Positions 48,728 to 59,890 of a DNA stretch of 64,000 bases are shown piece after piece (the stretch's first letter is position 1; every line of letters starts with the position of its first letter). Below the pieces are notes generated by a model that searched no databases, was not told the origin of the DNA, and was given only the letters and a program-made list of their open reading frames with translations. The stretch lies in NCBI GenBank assembly GCA_019925795.1, contig CM034309.1, forward strand, positions 22,748,729 to 22,812,728. Direction: 5' to 3'. The translations under genes and the position numbers were made by a program. This stretch comes from Dendrobium chrysotoxum. Its lineage: Eukaryota > Streptophyta > Magnoliopsida > Asparagales > Orchidaceae.

Positions 48728-49074
48728 ACAAAGTTTTGACTTCGAAGCCTAGCTTATAAGAGTGCATTTGAGAGTTAATTATTTTAACAAAATTTACTCA
48801 AAATTCAAAAAGAAAAAAATACATCAATTAATCTATTAATAATGCCTTAATAAATTTTAATTTTTTTTTATAATCGTTAAGTAATGAATAATGAGTAAAA
48901 TTAATTAGTATTCATATCAACAAATTTCAAAGTATTAGTTAAAGAATATTAATATATTTTGTTATATAACTAAACCCGACTTATTTCCTAGTAAATAAAT
49001 CAATGACAAAGTGATTGATTTGCTGGTTTTTCAATAAATTTACAGGTGTGAAGGACGATTAAAAAAAAAAAAGA

Positions 49075-49342
49075 GGGAAATTTATATAGATACCACTTTC
49101 TTTCATGCTATTTACATATCTAACACCTAAAACTTTAATATTACATTTCTATTACTCATTTAAAATTTTAACATCAAATATACCACTCCTATATTTCATT
49201 ATCGCCACCCATACCACTCTACAAACTTTAATATTTCATTCCATGCACCCATTTTTGTTATATGGATGATAGGCATGCAATATTAAAGTTTTAGGTGTTA
49301 GATATGTAAATAGCATGAAATAAAGTGGTATGTATGCAAAAA
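49075..49342. mobile_element. Mutator-like MITE, copy 3, right tip lost
   Basis: Begins GGGAAATTTATATAGATACC and is close to copy 2 throughout. The right inverted repeat stops at GTATGTATGCAAA without the final TTTCCC, so no 9-bp duplication can be read. Confidence 0.85.
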
Positions 49343-49422
49343 ACAAAGGTTTTGAGGACAAAAATGGAGTCAATGTATTTTTACCTAGTGGATTTTATAA
49401 TAAGTTTGACTTAAATTTAAAA

Positions 49423-49580
49423 GAAAATTGGCATATTTTTTTGTCCTCAATAAATGGTGGCACCTTCTTTAAATTTAAAAGTATTTTTTGGGCGAGCCCT
49501 AAAAAACAATATGAAAAGAAATTGGCATATTTTTTGTCCTCAATAAGTGGTGGCAGCTTCTGTAAATTTAAACTCAATAT
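49423..49580 (+). repeat. Direct duplication of about 58 bp, spaced 96-97 bp
   Basis: AATTGGCATATTTTTTTGTC-CTCAATAAATGGTGGCACCTTCTTTAAATTTAAA near 49425 is repeated, slightly changed, near 49521. The 89-codon frame across it is a by-product of the duplication. Confidence 0.75.
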
Positions 49581-50479
49581 GAGACACTTCCAAGCATGAA
49601 AAGTTTTAGCCATATCTCTCTCTATTGGAGCAAAGCTTATTAATAGAATATTTCAAATTTCAAGATGAGATGCGTTTATATATGTTGAAATATGACCCTC
49701 TCTCTTGTTTGAAGCAATGCCTAAATTATGGAGGAGTTGCGTCAATAAATAACTAAATGAAAATATTTTAAATTTTAGGATGAGGCATATACAACCATGT
49801 TAAAATTCATCTCTCTCTCTCTCTCTCTCTCTATTGAAGAAATGCATAAATTTCGGGGTAGTTACACTAATAAAAATTTGATGGTAAGATTTCGAATTTC
49901 AGATTAAAGGTAGGCCTCATGGAATCTTTAGTTTATTCATGTAATTATATGTTGATGACTATAAAATTATGGTATGATTAAACTAAAGATAACATGGGTT
50001 TGGATTCAAAGAGATTTGATTTATTGCATAAAAGTAGAGCTTATTAGCTCTCACCTATATAGAAGCTTTAGAGAGTTACCCATGAAATAATATTTGTATT
50101 TTATCTTTGTTGTGGATTGGGATATTCACGGCGGTAGAGAGATAAAGAGTTTAATATCTTAGTTTTGAATGAAGATCCAACACACACACATAGATAAAGA
50201 GAGAGGGGAGCGAGAGTCATAAGAGACAAAGATTTCTACGTGAAAAATTTTGAAGAGGGGAAAAACCATGGGGCCTAACCCATAGTTAAAATGATTTCAC
50301 CAGTGTGTATAGTCAATTACAAATGGTTACCTTTCGTGGGGGAAAGGAATTAGCTTAATGTGTCATATAGAGCACATTACATAGTTGGGGTTGGAAGAAT
50401 CAAATGATAAGGGAGCAATTCTCAAGAGAAAGTTGTCCTGATCATTTGGTTGGTAGGGCTGTATTTAGGCAATAGAGAT

Positions 50480-51030
50480 CACAGGGACTGTAGTTGGCGG
50501 GCGACGGTGGTTGGAAGGACTGTAGTCGACGGGCAACAGTAGTTGGAGGGACCGTAGTCGGCTATTGATGGAGGTTGGAGTGATAATAGTCGATGGGAGA
50601 TGGAGGTTAGAGGGACCGTAGTCGGCAGGCGATGGTGGTTGGAGGGACCATAGCTGGTGAGTGACAATGGTTAGAGGGACTATAGTTGGCGGATGATGGT
50701 TGGACGAATAGTAGTTGACGAGCGACGGAGGTCAAAAGGATCGTAGTTGGCAGGTGATTGTGGTTGGAGAAACCATAGTCGGTGAGTGACGAAGGTCAGA
50801 GGGACTATAGTTAGCAAGTAACGGTGGTCAGAATATTTATAGTCGGCAGGAGATTGAGGTTAAAGGGACCGTGTAGTCGACGGGCGACGGCGGTCGGAGA
50901 GACCGTAGTCAACAGGTAACGATAGTCGGAGGAACCGTAGTTGGTGGGCTACAGAGGTTAAAGGGACTATAGTTAGCAAGCGACGATGGTAAGAAAGATC
51001 GTAGTCGGCGAGCGATGGTGGTCGGTGGCC
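50480..51030 (-). repeat. 32-bp minisatellite, about 17 copies, in the solo LTR
   Basis: Plus-strand unit GGACCGTAGTCGGCGGGCGA-CGGTGGTCGGAG, nearly all copies 31-34 bp. Same unit as 7249-7745 in the opposite orientation. Copies are diverged, so it is old. Confidence 0.9.
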
Positions 51031-51560
51031 TAGCGGTGGTTCAATGATGGTCGAGCGAAAGTTCGGTGGCGGTCAGTAGTTTGGTGGAAGTTTGGCTGCG
51101 ATCGATGGACCAGAGGTAGTCTGGTTACGATCGGCGGCTAGGTAGTGGTCTGATGATAATCAGGTGGAAGTCCGATAGCGGTAGACAACCAGGTGGTCGT
51201 CTAGTTACGATCGGCCGCTGACGCATGGTAGGGGCCAAGTCTGGCCATGATTGGCGACCAGGTAGAAGTCCGGCTATAGTCATTGGCCTAGCAGTGGCCC
51301 GATGATAGTTGGGTGGAAGTCTGGTTGTGGTTGGCGTCCAGGCGGTGGTCCAACGATGGTTAGGTAGAAGTCCGGTGATGGTTGGGGGCGGTATGTAAGA
51401 CCTACGGTGGTCAGCAGCCGGACGGTGGTCCGATGATGGTCGAGTAGACCGGAAGTCTTGTGGTGGTCGAGTGGAAGTCCGACGGAGGTTGACGGCTGAG
51501 TGGAAGTTCTGCAGCGATCGGCGACCGGGCAGTAGTGGCCTGGTGATCGTCAATGAAGGT
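51031..51560 (-). repeat. Compound minisatellite with 29- and 51-bp units
   Basis: Short units GATCGGCGACCAGGTGGAAG-TCCGGCTAC alternate with longer ones carrying an extra GGTGGTCCGATGATGGT segment. A 142-codon frame on the minus strand is created by the repeats (RPPP/DHRR-type low-complexity protein) and is not a gene. Confidence 0.75.
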
Positions 51561-51667
51561 TCATCGACTATGACCTGGAGCTCTTGAAGCCATATAGCTT
51601 TCTCTAATCTCTAGCCAAAGGTCTTAGCCTAGCCTCCTGTCCCCTTTCATGTGAGAAGAGTGGGTTT

Positions 51668-51674
51668 ATTTATA
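51668..51674 (-). promoter_or_regulatory. TATA box of the solo LTR
   Basis: TATAAAT on the minus strand (CTATAAATAAACCC), at the same place relative to the U3 repeats and minisatellite as TATAAAT at 60754. Confidence 0.6.
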
Positions 51675-52122
51675 GATTTTTGAGAGTGGAATGACTAGTA
51701 AATATATTGAAGATCTGAGACAGATTTGGAGTGCTCCATTGAACAACCCATATTGATGATATCCTCTTGATCATAGAGCATTTTTCAAGTGTTTAAGCCT
51801 TAATGATGTTGGAATTAAGCGATCTTGTGCTCGTTGGATTCGTCTCGCCAAGATGCTCGATTCGACTATAAGCATGCTATATATGGATATCATTTTATCA
51901 TCCAATTAATGCTTTGAACCTTTCTAATACTCTTAGAACACTGAATTTGGACCAATTTGGGTTTGGATTGGACCGATTTTGGTGTCATTGGGACGTTCAA
52001 TTTAACTATAAGTTTGCTGAAATTGGAGTTCAGATGGTTCCGAATTTAATTTTGAAACTTTTCAACATTAATATGCCTTGAGATTAGTGCATGATTAAGA
52101 TGATTTTGGTGACATCAATCTT

Positions 52123-52728
52123 AAATCATGAATGAAGGATATAATTTTTTTTTATATTTCATTTTAATTTTCCATAGTTCATGGTCTATTTCCTCTATCG
52201 ATGCGAGTCAACGCCCTACATATCGAGATTTGACTTTCATTATCCTACCATGGCTAACGTCTAAACCTAGCTTATCCTTTATACTTCATTAATTCTAAGG
52301 GTGATACTTTCACCCACTATATTCTCCTTATAATTAAATAAATAAATTTGGTGTGGTCTTATTATTAACTTCTTATCGTCACCCCCAAAACCTCCTTCCA
52401 TGTTTTATCATGTCGATAACATAACACAAGTAAATCTATATTATTGATTATGAGAAAAGCTTGGTGCCTTTCTTCTCCTTATTCAGCAATTGCTTTTTAA
52501 TTTTAGTTTTGACCCCTTCATGGCCTGTTACTATTTTTTGGCCGGAAAAAATGTTCATTTTCAATCTTCTGTTCAAGAAGTTTAGGGATTGGTGGCTTCT
52601 TACATTGCTCCTTAATTTAGTGACCTAAACCCTGATTCCCTTCCTTGAAGCAAAACACAAACTATGATAAAGTTATACCAATAAAGCATTAAAAACATAT
52701 TTCAAATTTTAAGGAATAAATAAAGAAG
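52123..52728. other. Intergenic, nothing recognised
   Basis: AT-rich host DNA next to the solo LTR. No frame or family signal. Confidence 0.4.
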
Positions 52729-53218
52729 ACCCGAACCCGACCCGCTTCGGGTTCGGGTCAACCAGACCCAATCCATGGACATGGCAATGCAGCGGCATGG
52801 CATCTGTGGGCAGGTGGCCGGTGGCAGCGGCAGTCGGCACTCGGTAGTGGCAGCCGACACTCGGCAGCATCGTCACTCGACTCGGTCACTCGCGGATAGC
52901 GGGCAGGGGGGTCAACGCGGCGTGCAAACCGACTTGACGCTAGTGGGGACGCTAAGCAACGCGGGAGTCGCCTCAGGACACTACACAGGCTGCTACGGTC
53001 CGGAGGGTCAGTGCAGGCAGGCGCCTTCAGCGCGGGCAGCGAGTCAATCCGTGTCATTTTCAGGTTTCCAGATCAACCTGAACCCGACCCATTTTTTGAA
53101 ATTGGTTGGTTTGTTGAACTGAACCCGATTCGTTTCTCAAACGGGTTGACCCTAACCCAAAATTTTCGGGTCGGGTTCAAGTCGGGTTTTCAAGTCGTGT
53201 CAAATATTGACACCCCTA
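52729..53218. mobile_element. hAT-like element, copy 2, left tip lost, with a GC-rich insert
   Basis: ACCCGAACCCGACCCGCTTC at the left and TTTTCGGGTCGGGTTC ... ATATTGACACCCCTA at the right match the element at 17824-18265. The left TAGGGGTGTCAA end is missing. Positions 52772-53063 are unrelated GC-rich DNA. Confidence 0.75.
52772..53063. other. GC-rich segment inside the hAT-like element, origin unknown
   Basis: About 290 bp, strongly GC- and CpG-rich in an AT-rich window. Phrases GGCAGTCGGCACTCGG and GGCAGCCGACACTCGG repeat once. Open frames of 115 codons (plus) and 99 codons (minus) overlap and neither shows a motif I know. It could be a captured genic fragment or an internal repeat of the element. 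Confidence 0.5.
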
Positions 53219-55766
53219 CCTATAAGTTGGCTTGGGCTTGGAATGATATAGATGCTTACATAAAATATAGTGGTTTTTGTCACTCTTTTAAATGGTAAAT
53301 TTGGTTAATTATCCATAATAAAATACTTGTATTTTATTGTTAATCATGAATGACGATTTCAATCCTCTTTCCATTATTACAATTTATTCATTATTAGTTT
53401 TTTTATTTATATAGTCTTCCTCTCAACTCAACTATCAATATGTCTAACATCTACACCCAGTTTACCCTTCACACTCTATTAATTTAGAGGATGATGCTTT
53501 TATCCACTACATTCTCCCCCTGCATGTATAATTAAATGACTTGAGGTCATATTCTCACCTTCTCATCCCCAACATTAATACCTTCCATCCTTTATCATAA
53601 ACAACTAAGGCTTACAACTCATAGTATTAGTTGTTGAAAACTTCAATTATCTTTGAATGTGACATCTCCAAAATTGCTTTGAATTTTTTATGGGTACATA
53701 ATGAATTTAAAATTAATTAAAAATTCTAAAATTTTCTTTTGAACTATCTTCAAAAGGTTTTTTTTAAGGGATTGAGAAATTGTATTTTTTTTCAAAGTCC
53801 TGTATGTCTCGTACAAATCTAAGATGTTATGCACTAAAATTTTGTATTTAGAAAGTAAATCATCAATGTAAATTTATATATTTTATCATTTTAAAGCTTA
53901 AAAAATAATCCATCATCCGCTTGTTAGTCACATAGTATTTTTTAGTTTGAATGACATTGAGTGAAGAAATTTTTCATCTCACAATAGATGGGATGCAATT
54001 TTATTTGATAATTGCATGATAATGAATCAAGGAAGCTCATTATTAGATAATTGATTGTTGCATAAACTAGTGCATCTATTTATTGGACACAATAATTGCC
54101 TTTTGGATTATATGCCTAGTTTAAGTTTGTGAATCTACACACATTTTGCACTCCCTATCCAACTTTTTTTAGCATTAATAAAGTTGAAATCTAGCATGGG
54201 TATTATACGACATGGCTAAAGACAATCTATAATGGCTTCTTGACATCAATGAATTGGTTTTGTCAAAGTCATTGTGACTTGATCAAATTTTTAATTATTG
54301 GCATGTCATACTGGTTAATGCCAAGGTGATTGCATTTGATATTTATGTAACTATTGACTATTTTACAATAGACTGAGAAAAAACTTTTGTATTAGGTCAG
54401 AGGGTGTTGACGAGTTCATATTAGTGCTCTCTGTCAAAATATACTATAATTTAGAGGGTATAAGTTGGGTTATCTTTGGATACCATGACTTCCTTATTTT
54501 CCTTAGAGCTTGTATCTAGCTCCTTTATGAATGTTGACTTGTAGTACTCTCTTTTATATGTTTTCTTCCAATACCAACAAACATGCTCAATATTACAAAA
54601 ACAAATTCATGGACACTAATGATGCAACCTCTTATAAGGAATTTAATGATGATATTGTAGTTAAAGCTACCACTTTGAAAGTATTGAAGAGTGGCTAAGA
54701 AAAAAATGATATTATAGATTGTTTCGCATTGACTATTGTAAATTTCGTCATGGTTGGGAATTGTTAATTGCCTTCTGCCCAAGTGATTACTCATGTAGTT
54801 ATTCCTTCAATTTTCTTAGGTTAATTAGAGAATTCATAAAATGATCCATAATGCTCCAACATAGAAAGATTAAAATACATTTGGTCTAACAAACTTTTAA
54901 TATTAATATTTATAGACTTTATTTATCAAGGAGAATGATGTCAATTTGAAAATTAATGATCAACATCTTTATGACAATCTATTTATTGCATAAATTGATG
55001 TTTGATTCTTAGTATTTATTAGTGAAGAAAATAATAATTGGCTTCATAAAAGACCCAACATTTCATATTTGAAATGAACTATGAAGTCTCTTGGCTCTTA
55101 TCTCATGATTAAAAGAGCCTGAGTTATTTTCAAAGATATTGGGAGTAGTGAATAGAGTAATAAGTTGGAAAGTGAAAATCATCTGAATAATGTCACCTTA
55201 AACTGTGAAGCATAGTCATCATTTAATTGCCTCATTAATATTGACAAAGAGAAATTGCCTAAGTGCTAAGGTCAGAAGGTTCGTCTGACTTCCCACTATG
55301 AGATTAATTATGGGAGATTTCGAATTTAGGATAAGATTAAGTGTCTTTGATTATGAAAGAAAATGAATTGATAGACTAAGATTGGTGATTCATGGCTTGA
55401 CTATTATGAGGCATTTTAATAGTACTTGTTTTCTAAATTATATATTCGTTGATAACTTGAGTGGAAATAATGGCATTGAAGCTTAGTTGATGTTGACAAA
55501 TAAGCGAGTCGATAGATACTTGCTCTTGAGGAGATTTGACAAAATGACTATTCATGATAAATAATTTGAGAATTCCCTAAATCATTCTCATCACGTAGCT
55601 TTTCATTGGATTAAGTAGTCAAGAAATTAAGAAATATGATTGTATGATGACTTACATAAGCCTTACTCTTTCATCATCAAGCCATTTCATGGCTTGACCT
55701 TTTCTAGCATTTTCTAAACTCATCATGCCTTCTAAATTGTTAGATCCAAAAGAGAATGAAGATATA

Positions 55767-55804
<38 letters not shown>

Positions 55805-56160
55805 ATATATATGGTTTGGCATGAACATATCCTCTACCTTCTTGTTTATAGGTTTAAGTCAAAGTTTAGTGCTATAAAAATGATTACAATTTAAGAAATA
55901 TAATAAAGCTTATATAGTAAAACTTAATGTTGTTTGTTGTGAGGTGGACAAAATTGACTATCTGAGAGCTATTCAATGGGCCAACAGTCTAATGACTTCT
56001 ATTGAATTCTTTGTTGAAGGTGTGTTCTATTTTTGACAAATTAAACTGTATGAATGAATCCCCTTTGAAAAATATTCTAATTATTAAATGAGTAACCTAA
56101 ATTGATAGGCGAGTTTCTTTGAATAAGTCTTGATTAGTCTCGTTGAGTTGAGAATTTTAC
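53219..56160. other. AT-rich intergenic DNA, no gene recognised
   Basis: All three phases are interrupted. Phrases such as ATTGACTATTTTACAATAG recur but I cannot assign a family. A (GA)n-(AT)n microsatellite is at 55767-55814. Confidence 0.35.
55767..55814. repeat. (GA)n-(AT)n compound microsatellite
   Basis: About 17 GA units followed by about 7 AT units. Confidence 0.95.
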
Positions 56161-56215
56161 TATGCCAAATTCTAGAGGTGCCCAGAAGTTTTCCCTTAAT
56201 AGTTTGGATGACTTA

Positions 56216-56400
56216 TGGCCTATGATGCACCAATACTTCTCCTCAATGAGATATGCATCGTCTGATACATATCAAACACGACAACCATCTAACACGCATC
56301 TGATACGTATTGGACGCACCAAAGACTTGTCCGATAAAAAAAATTTAAAAATAAATTGGACATGTGTGTCCAACACACGTGTCTTAAATATTTTATAATT
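56216..56400. repeat. GTATCGGACACG-type repeat arm, host of LINE copy B
   Basis: Phrases ATGCATCGTCTGATACATAT, CATCTGATACGTATTGGACG and GTGTGTCCAACACACGTGTC pair with GTCCGTGTCATGTCGTGTTC near 59080-59110. This suggests an older repeat (about 56200-59115) into which the LINE at 56526-58600 inserted. Confidence 0.35.
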
Positions 56401-56525
56401 TTTTTAAATATAATTTCTTATATTTCAATATTTTATTAATTAAAAAATAATAAATTTATATTTTATTTCCTCTCAACATCCCCAATTCAATTGCTTAGAC
56501 TTAATACTCCACCTTGAATATATCA

Positions 56526-58600
56526 TTTTTTTTTAATAAAACCCACAAAAGGGGCCTACACGTTAATAAAAATTGAAATTATAAGACCTTAAAAGATCCA
56601 CAGCTCACTCAAAATATAATATTTAAGATAAAACCTACGAGCCAGGGATCTTAACTATTACAAGCAACCAAAGAAAAAATACCAACTGATGTAAACAATT
56701 AATTAAAAGAAAAGGATCTGAAAGCCAGAAGCAGCAGGCGACCGAAAACCTCAGAAGACCATCAACCATCCAAAAAGATAGCATACAGGAGTAGAAGCCA
56801 AATAACCTGCAAAAGAGGAAGGAGCCAACACCCCCAGGCACCAGCCGAGATAACCAAAAAAACCACCAACAACCACCCACTAAAACCAAAAAATATAAAA
56901 ACTGAGAACCACAACAAGAAAACCAACAAACCACCAGGCATAGGGAGATCAAACAACAAGCCCCCGACACAAGACCCATGTAAGGAAATAGCCACACACA
57001 CTACTTTTTCATTTTACGCTTACGACATTTTCCACCACGAGGAAAATCAATCCTTGAAACCGAACTAACATTCAAACAATACAAATCAAGAAAAGAAATA
57101 TTTTGATCATCTAAACCCTTCTCACCAATCGTACATGGTGAGGAAGGAGACACCTCAAGCCAATCAGAGTCCACCACAAAAGTTTCCCCAGCATTGGAAA
57201 CCAAATGCTCATTGAAGGCAGAAGAAGGTAAGAAAGTGATTGGCACATTTATAAGAGTTTCACTCCCAATCGGTTCCACAGTAGGAGACTTAGCCAGCAC
57301 ATCATCAACCTTAGGTGATCCCACAGCAAGAATTTCATTACTAGAACTTTCCTTCACCACCCCCATTTTCATAGCACATAATCCAAAATCCACCACATTA
57401 GAATGCATAGGACAAGAACCAAAAACTTTAACCAATAAAGCTTTCTCACCCAAAGGTGTTTGAGGCATGTCATTACCACAAGCCCCCCCTCATAACTAGA
57501 ATCATTCATATCCACAACATTAGGAACTATCAAGCCAACATTATCCGCAGCAAGAGAGGAACAACCAGCATCTGCTTGAGCATCTTGAAACGGCACCTCA
57601 TCAGAAAGCATTAAAGTAGGCTCAACAGACAATCCCACATCCACAGGGGCAATGGTTTTATCTCATTGAGCAGTACCATCCCCATCAAAAAGCTCATTCA
57701 CACCAATAGAAGGAGAATCCAATTCTCCAATATGTTCCATAATCAAACCTACCACAAGGGAATGAACATCAACAATATGAGGATGCAACACATTACAATC
57801 AGCTTTTGAATGACCCAAGGCTTTATAGTGACCACAATAGGAGGGAAATTCTTTCATTTCCACCAATTGAATATAACCCAAAGTTTCAGAACCAAGCCAT
57901 ACTTGATCCGGATACCACTTGGTAACATCTAACTCTACGAGGACACAAGCAACCGAGGGTCTAGTCCCATTTGCTGTAGCATTATCTGTCCGTAAGGGCC
58001 AGCCAAACAGGGACCCTAATCCATGAAGAATACGGGGAGAAAAAAGATGTGGGCGAAGGTTGGGGAATGAAACCCAAATCGGATGGGTAGGGGATTCCAC
58101 ATTAATGTCAAAATGTGGAGTTTATTTAAACAACTTCATGAAACAGTTGCTAACAAAATAGGAGCGATGTGAAAAAACCCTACAGTAATGTAAATCATTC
58201 CTGAGCTTGATCAAAACATTCTTAGTGTTAAGAACAGTGACAGAAAACTCTCCTATAAGCTTAAGTTGGAAAAAAATTTACAAATAACTTCAAGAATTTC
58301 TTCTTCAAACGATGCAGCTAGGGCAAGCATTTCTTCATTAGAAATCAACAATGCAGGTAAACCGTGACAAGAGCAAATTTTTAGTGTAGGGAAACTCGAT
58401 GATGAGGAGGTCCCAGACAAAACCTCTTGAAAAGAATGAGATTTCGGCACCCATCAAAAAAATTGGGGTCAAGCAAACATTTACCAGCCATGAGTAGCAG
58501 AGGAAGAAAAAGAGCCAAAAAGATTAGGGAATAGAAGACTTCCCTGAAGGCAGATGGTTGATGGAGGATCGCGCCACAAACCCTAACGGAGTACCTGAAC
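56526..58600 (-). mobile_element. LINE copy B: ORF1 plus 3' UTR, no ORF2 (half-LINE)
   Basis: The poly(A) tail is T9 at 56526-56534. The next 80 bp match the 3' end of LINE A (GGGGCCTACACGTTAATAA ... CCTTAAAAGATCCACAGCTC). A T/G-rich 3' UTR spans 56610-57000 and ORF1 begins right beside it (57001-58491). No endonuclease or RT sequence is present. Total length is about 2.1 kb. TGAATATATCA at the 3' side and TGAACATACA at the 5' side (just past 58597) form an imperfect candidate target duplication, which would mean the element inserted in this short form. Confidence 0.75.
57001..58491 (-). pseudogene. LINE ORF1 (DUF4283/CCHC) of copy B, frameshifted
   Basis: Start at ATG 58491 (MAGK). Blocks: PKSHSFQEVLSGTSSSSSFP (about 58450), parallel to PKSRSIKEVLSSSSSS in copy A; LISNEEMLALAASF; a degraded middle; WVSFPNLRPHLFSPRILHGL...RPSVACVLVELDVTKWYP (58100-57940); the zinc knuckle CGHYKALGHSKADCNVLHP (first C is preceded by Y, so C-x2-C has become Y-x2-C); and a basic C-terminus GGKCRKRKMKK before TAG at 57001-57003. 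At least three frame changes. The protein would bind LINE RNA in the family. Confidence 0.8.
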
Positions 58601-58620
58601 ATACAATTTTCATTTCTATC

Positions 58621-58920
58621 TATAGATCACAACTAGGCTTTTACAACAACGTCCGATGCCATCACAACATCGACATCCAACGTCATCACAACATCAATGT
58701 TTAAAAATCATCTGAAAATCAAAGTTTGATGCTAGTAATTTCTACCCCAACAATCACGCTCCCGCATCATCTCAGCATCATCTTTGACCAACATTATCTT
58801 AACATACAAGACCGATGCTGTCTTGACATCAACACTCGATGCCCGACTTTTGATAACATTGTGGTCTTCTCTTCTCGACATTTGAAACACGACATCGACA
58901 CCGAACTCTTGTCATCATAA
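58621..58920. repeat. Degenerate CATCACAACATCGACATCCA-type repeats
   Basis: CCGATGCCATCACAACATCG and CCAACGTCATCACAACATCA are adjacent, and further GATGC/CATC phrases follow. Low-complexity relics, perhaps part of the older repeat at 56216. Confidence 0.4.
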
Positions 58921-59239
58921 TATTAATCATTTCAAGTATAAATCCTAGTTAAAGGATTTATTATTTCTCAATTATTCTTAATATTCTACTTACTTAATTT
59001 CTATAAACTATTTTTAAGATATAAAAAATTATGAGTTCAACCCATGTCTATGTTCTATATTTTAATAATTGATGTGATCTGCGTCCGTGTCATGTCGTGT
59101 TCGTGTCTGTGTATTATATCTTATGCTATTGAGCAAATTAGCTATAGGAGTAGTCAACTTAGTAAAAAGCAACCCAATCTAAGGATTGTGACTTGCTAAA
59201 CCTAATTTAGACTTGTATAATGACTTGGTATGTAATAAT

Positions 59240-59577
59240 TTGAATTTCAGTGCCGTGTCTTGTCGAAGAAGAAAGAGGGAAGAGAGAGAAGGTTTTAGGG
59301 CTTTTACATCCATTAATTTTGTTCAGAGATTCTTTTATTTGTTGTAAGTAACCCAAATCTCATTTTAATTTTCAATGATTTTGAATATTATATAGATTTT
59401 CTAATCTAAATTTCAGCAACGTGCCTTGCCAAAAAAGAAAGAGGGAAGAGAAAGAAGGTTGTTTGGGGCTTTTACATTCGTCAATTTTGTTCAGAGAATT
59501 CTTCTATTCATTGTAAGTAACACAGATCTCATTTTAGTTTTTAATGGTTTTGAGTATTATATATATTTTCCTGTATT
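59240..59577 (+). repeat. Tandem duplication of a 168-bp module with exon-like borders
   Basis: Unit 1 (about 59240-59407) and unit 2 (about 59408-59577) align along their length. Each has GAATTTCAG or AAATTTCAG, then about 95 bp of purine-rich sequence (AAGAAAGAGGGAAGAGA...GGCTTTTACAT...TTTTGTTCAGAGA), then TGTAAGTAAC or TGTAAGTAAC-like, that is, a 3' and a 5' splice-site consensus. Unit 2 is open across the block (PKKKEGRERRLFGAFTFVNF). Unit 1 is open in a different phase. The product is not recognised. Confidence 0.6.
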
Positions 59578-59639
59578 GAACAGAATTGACTATTTTCTAC
59601 TATATTTTGATTGTGGCATTTGCTTAAGCAAGAAATATT

Positions 59640-59890
59640 GGCTATTAGCAGTATAAAATGGGTTAACTGTTAAAACATAATATCTTGTGTAGGAGGGTGG
59701 GACGTCGGGCTTTCCTTTAAGGATGGTTTGTGGTGCTATCCCGGTTGTAGCCTGTAACAGATGACCGATTAAGCCGACGGTCAGAGAGTGACGACTCTTT
59801 ATTGATTTAATTAAATCATCAATAATGATAATTGATTAATTAAGAAGATAAAATAGATAATTATTTCAAATTTGACTCTGGGGCATCACA
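59640..59890 (+). mobile_element. Ty3/gypsy LTR 3' end with degenerate primer-binding site
   Basis: The sequence ends CTCTGGGGCATCACA at 59890, followed by ATTGATATTAGAGCAG, close to the ATTGGTATCAGAGC primer-binding site used by many plant retroelements. The inverse copy is at 44131. Upstream blocks TGGTGCTATCCCGGTTGTAG and GATGACCGATTAAGCC also match that copy. Internal sequence after 59906 is non-coding and is cut off by the LTR at 60294. The LTR start is not identified. Confidence 0.6.

Larger units (their letters stand above)
50108..52117 (-). mobile_element. Solo LTR (2,010 bp) of the Tat-like family, TSD ATCTT
   Basis: Read on the minus strand the LTR starts TGATGTCACCAAAATCATCT at 52117 and ends CACGGTGAATATCCCAATCC-ACAACA at 50108. 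ATCTT lies at 50103-50107 and again at 52118-52122, a perfect 5-bp duplication, and there is no internal region, so this is a solo LTR left by recombination. Order along the minus strand: U3 with two diverged copies of a roughly 95-bp block (52068-51976 and about 51925-51828), a TATAAAT box at 51674-51668, a compound minisatellite (51560-51031), a 32-bp minisatellite (51030-50480), then U5. It fixes the ends of the other family members. Confidence 0.9.

Noticed and set aside
51125..51553. 142-codon minus-strand open frame
   Set aside because: It lies wholly inside the compound minisatellite of the solo LTR. The Arg/Pro-rich product is made by the repeat units.
53219..56160. Decayed polyprotein
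   Set aside because: I tried both strands for RT, integrase, RNase H and zinc-knuckle motifs and saw none that stands above chance.
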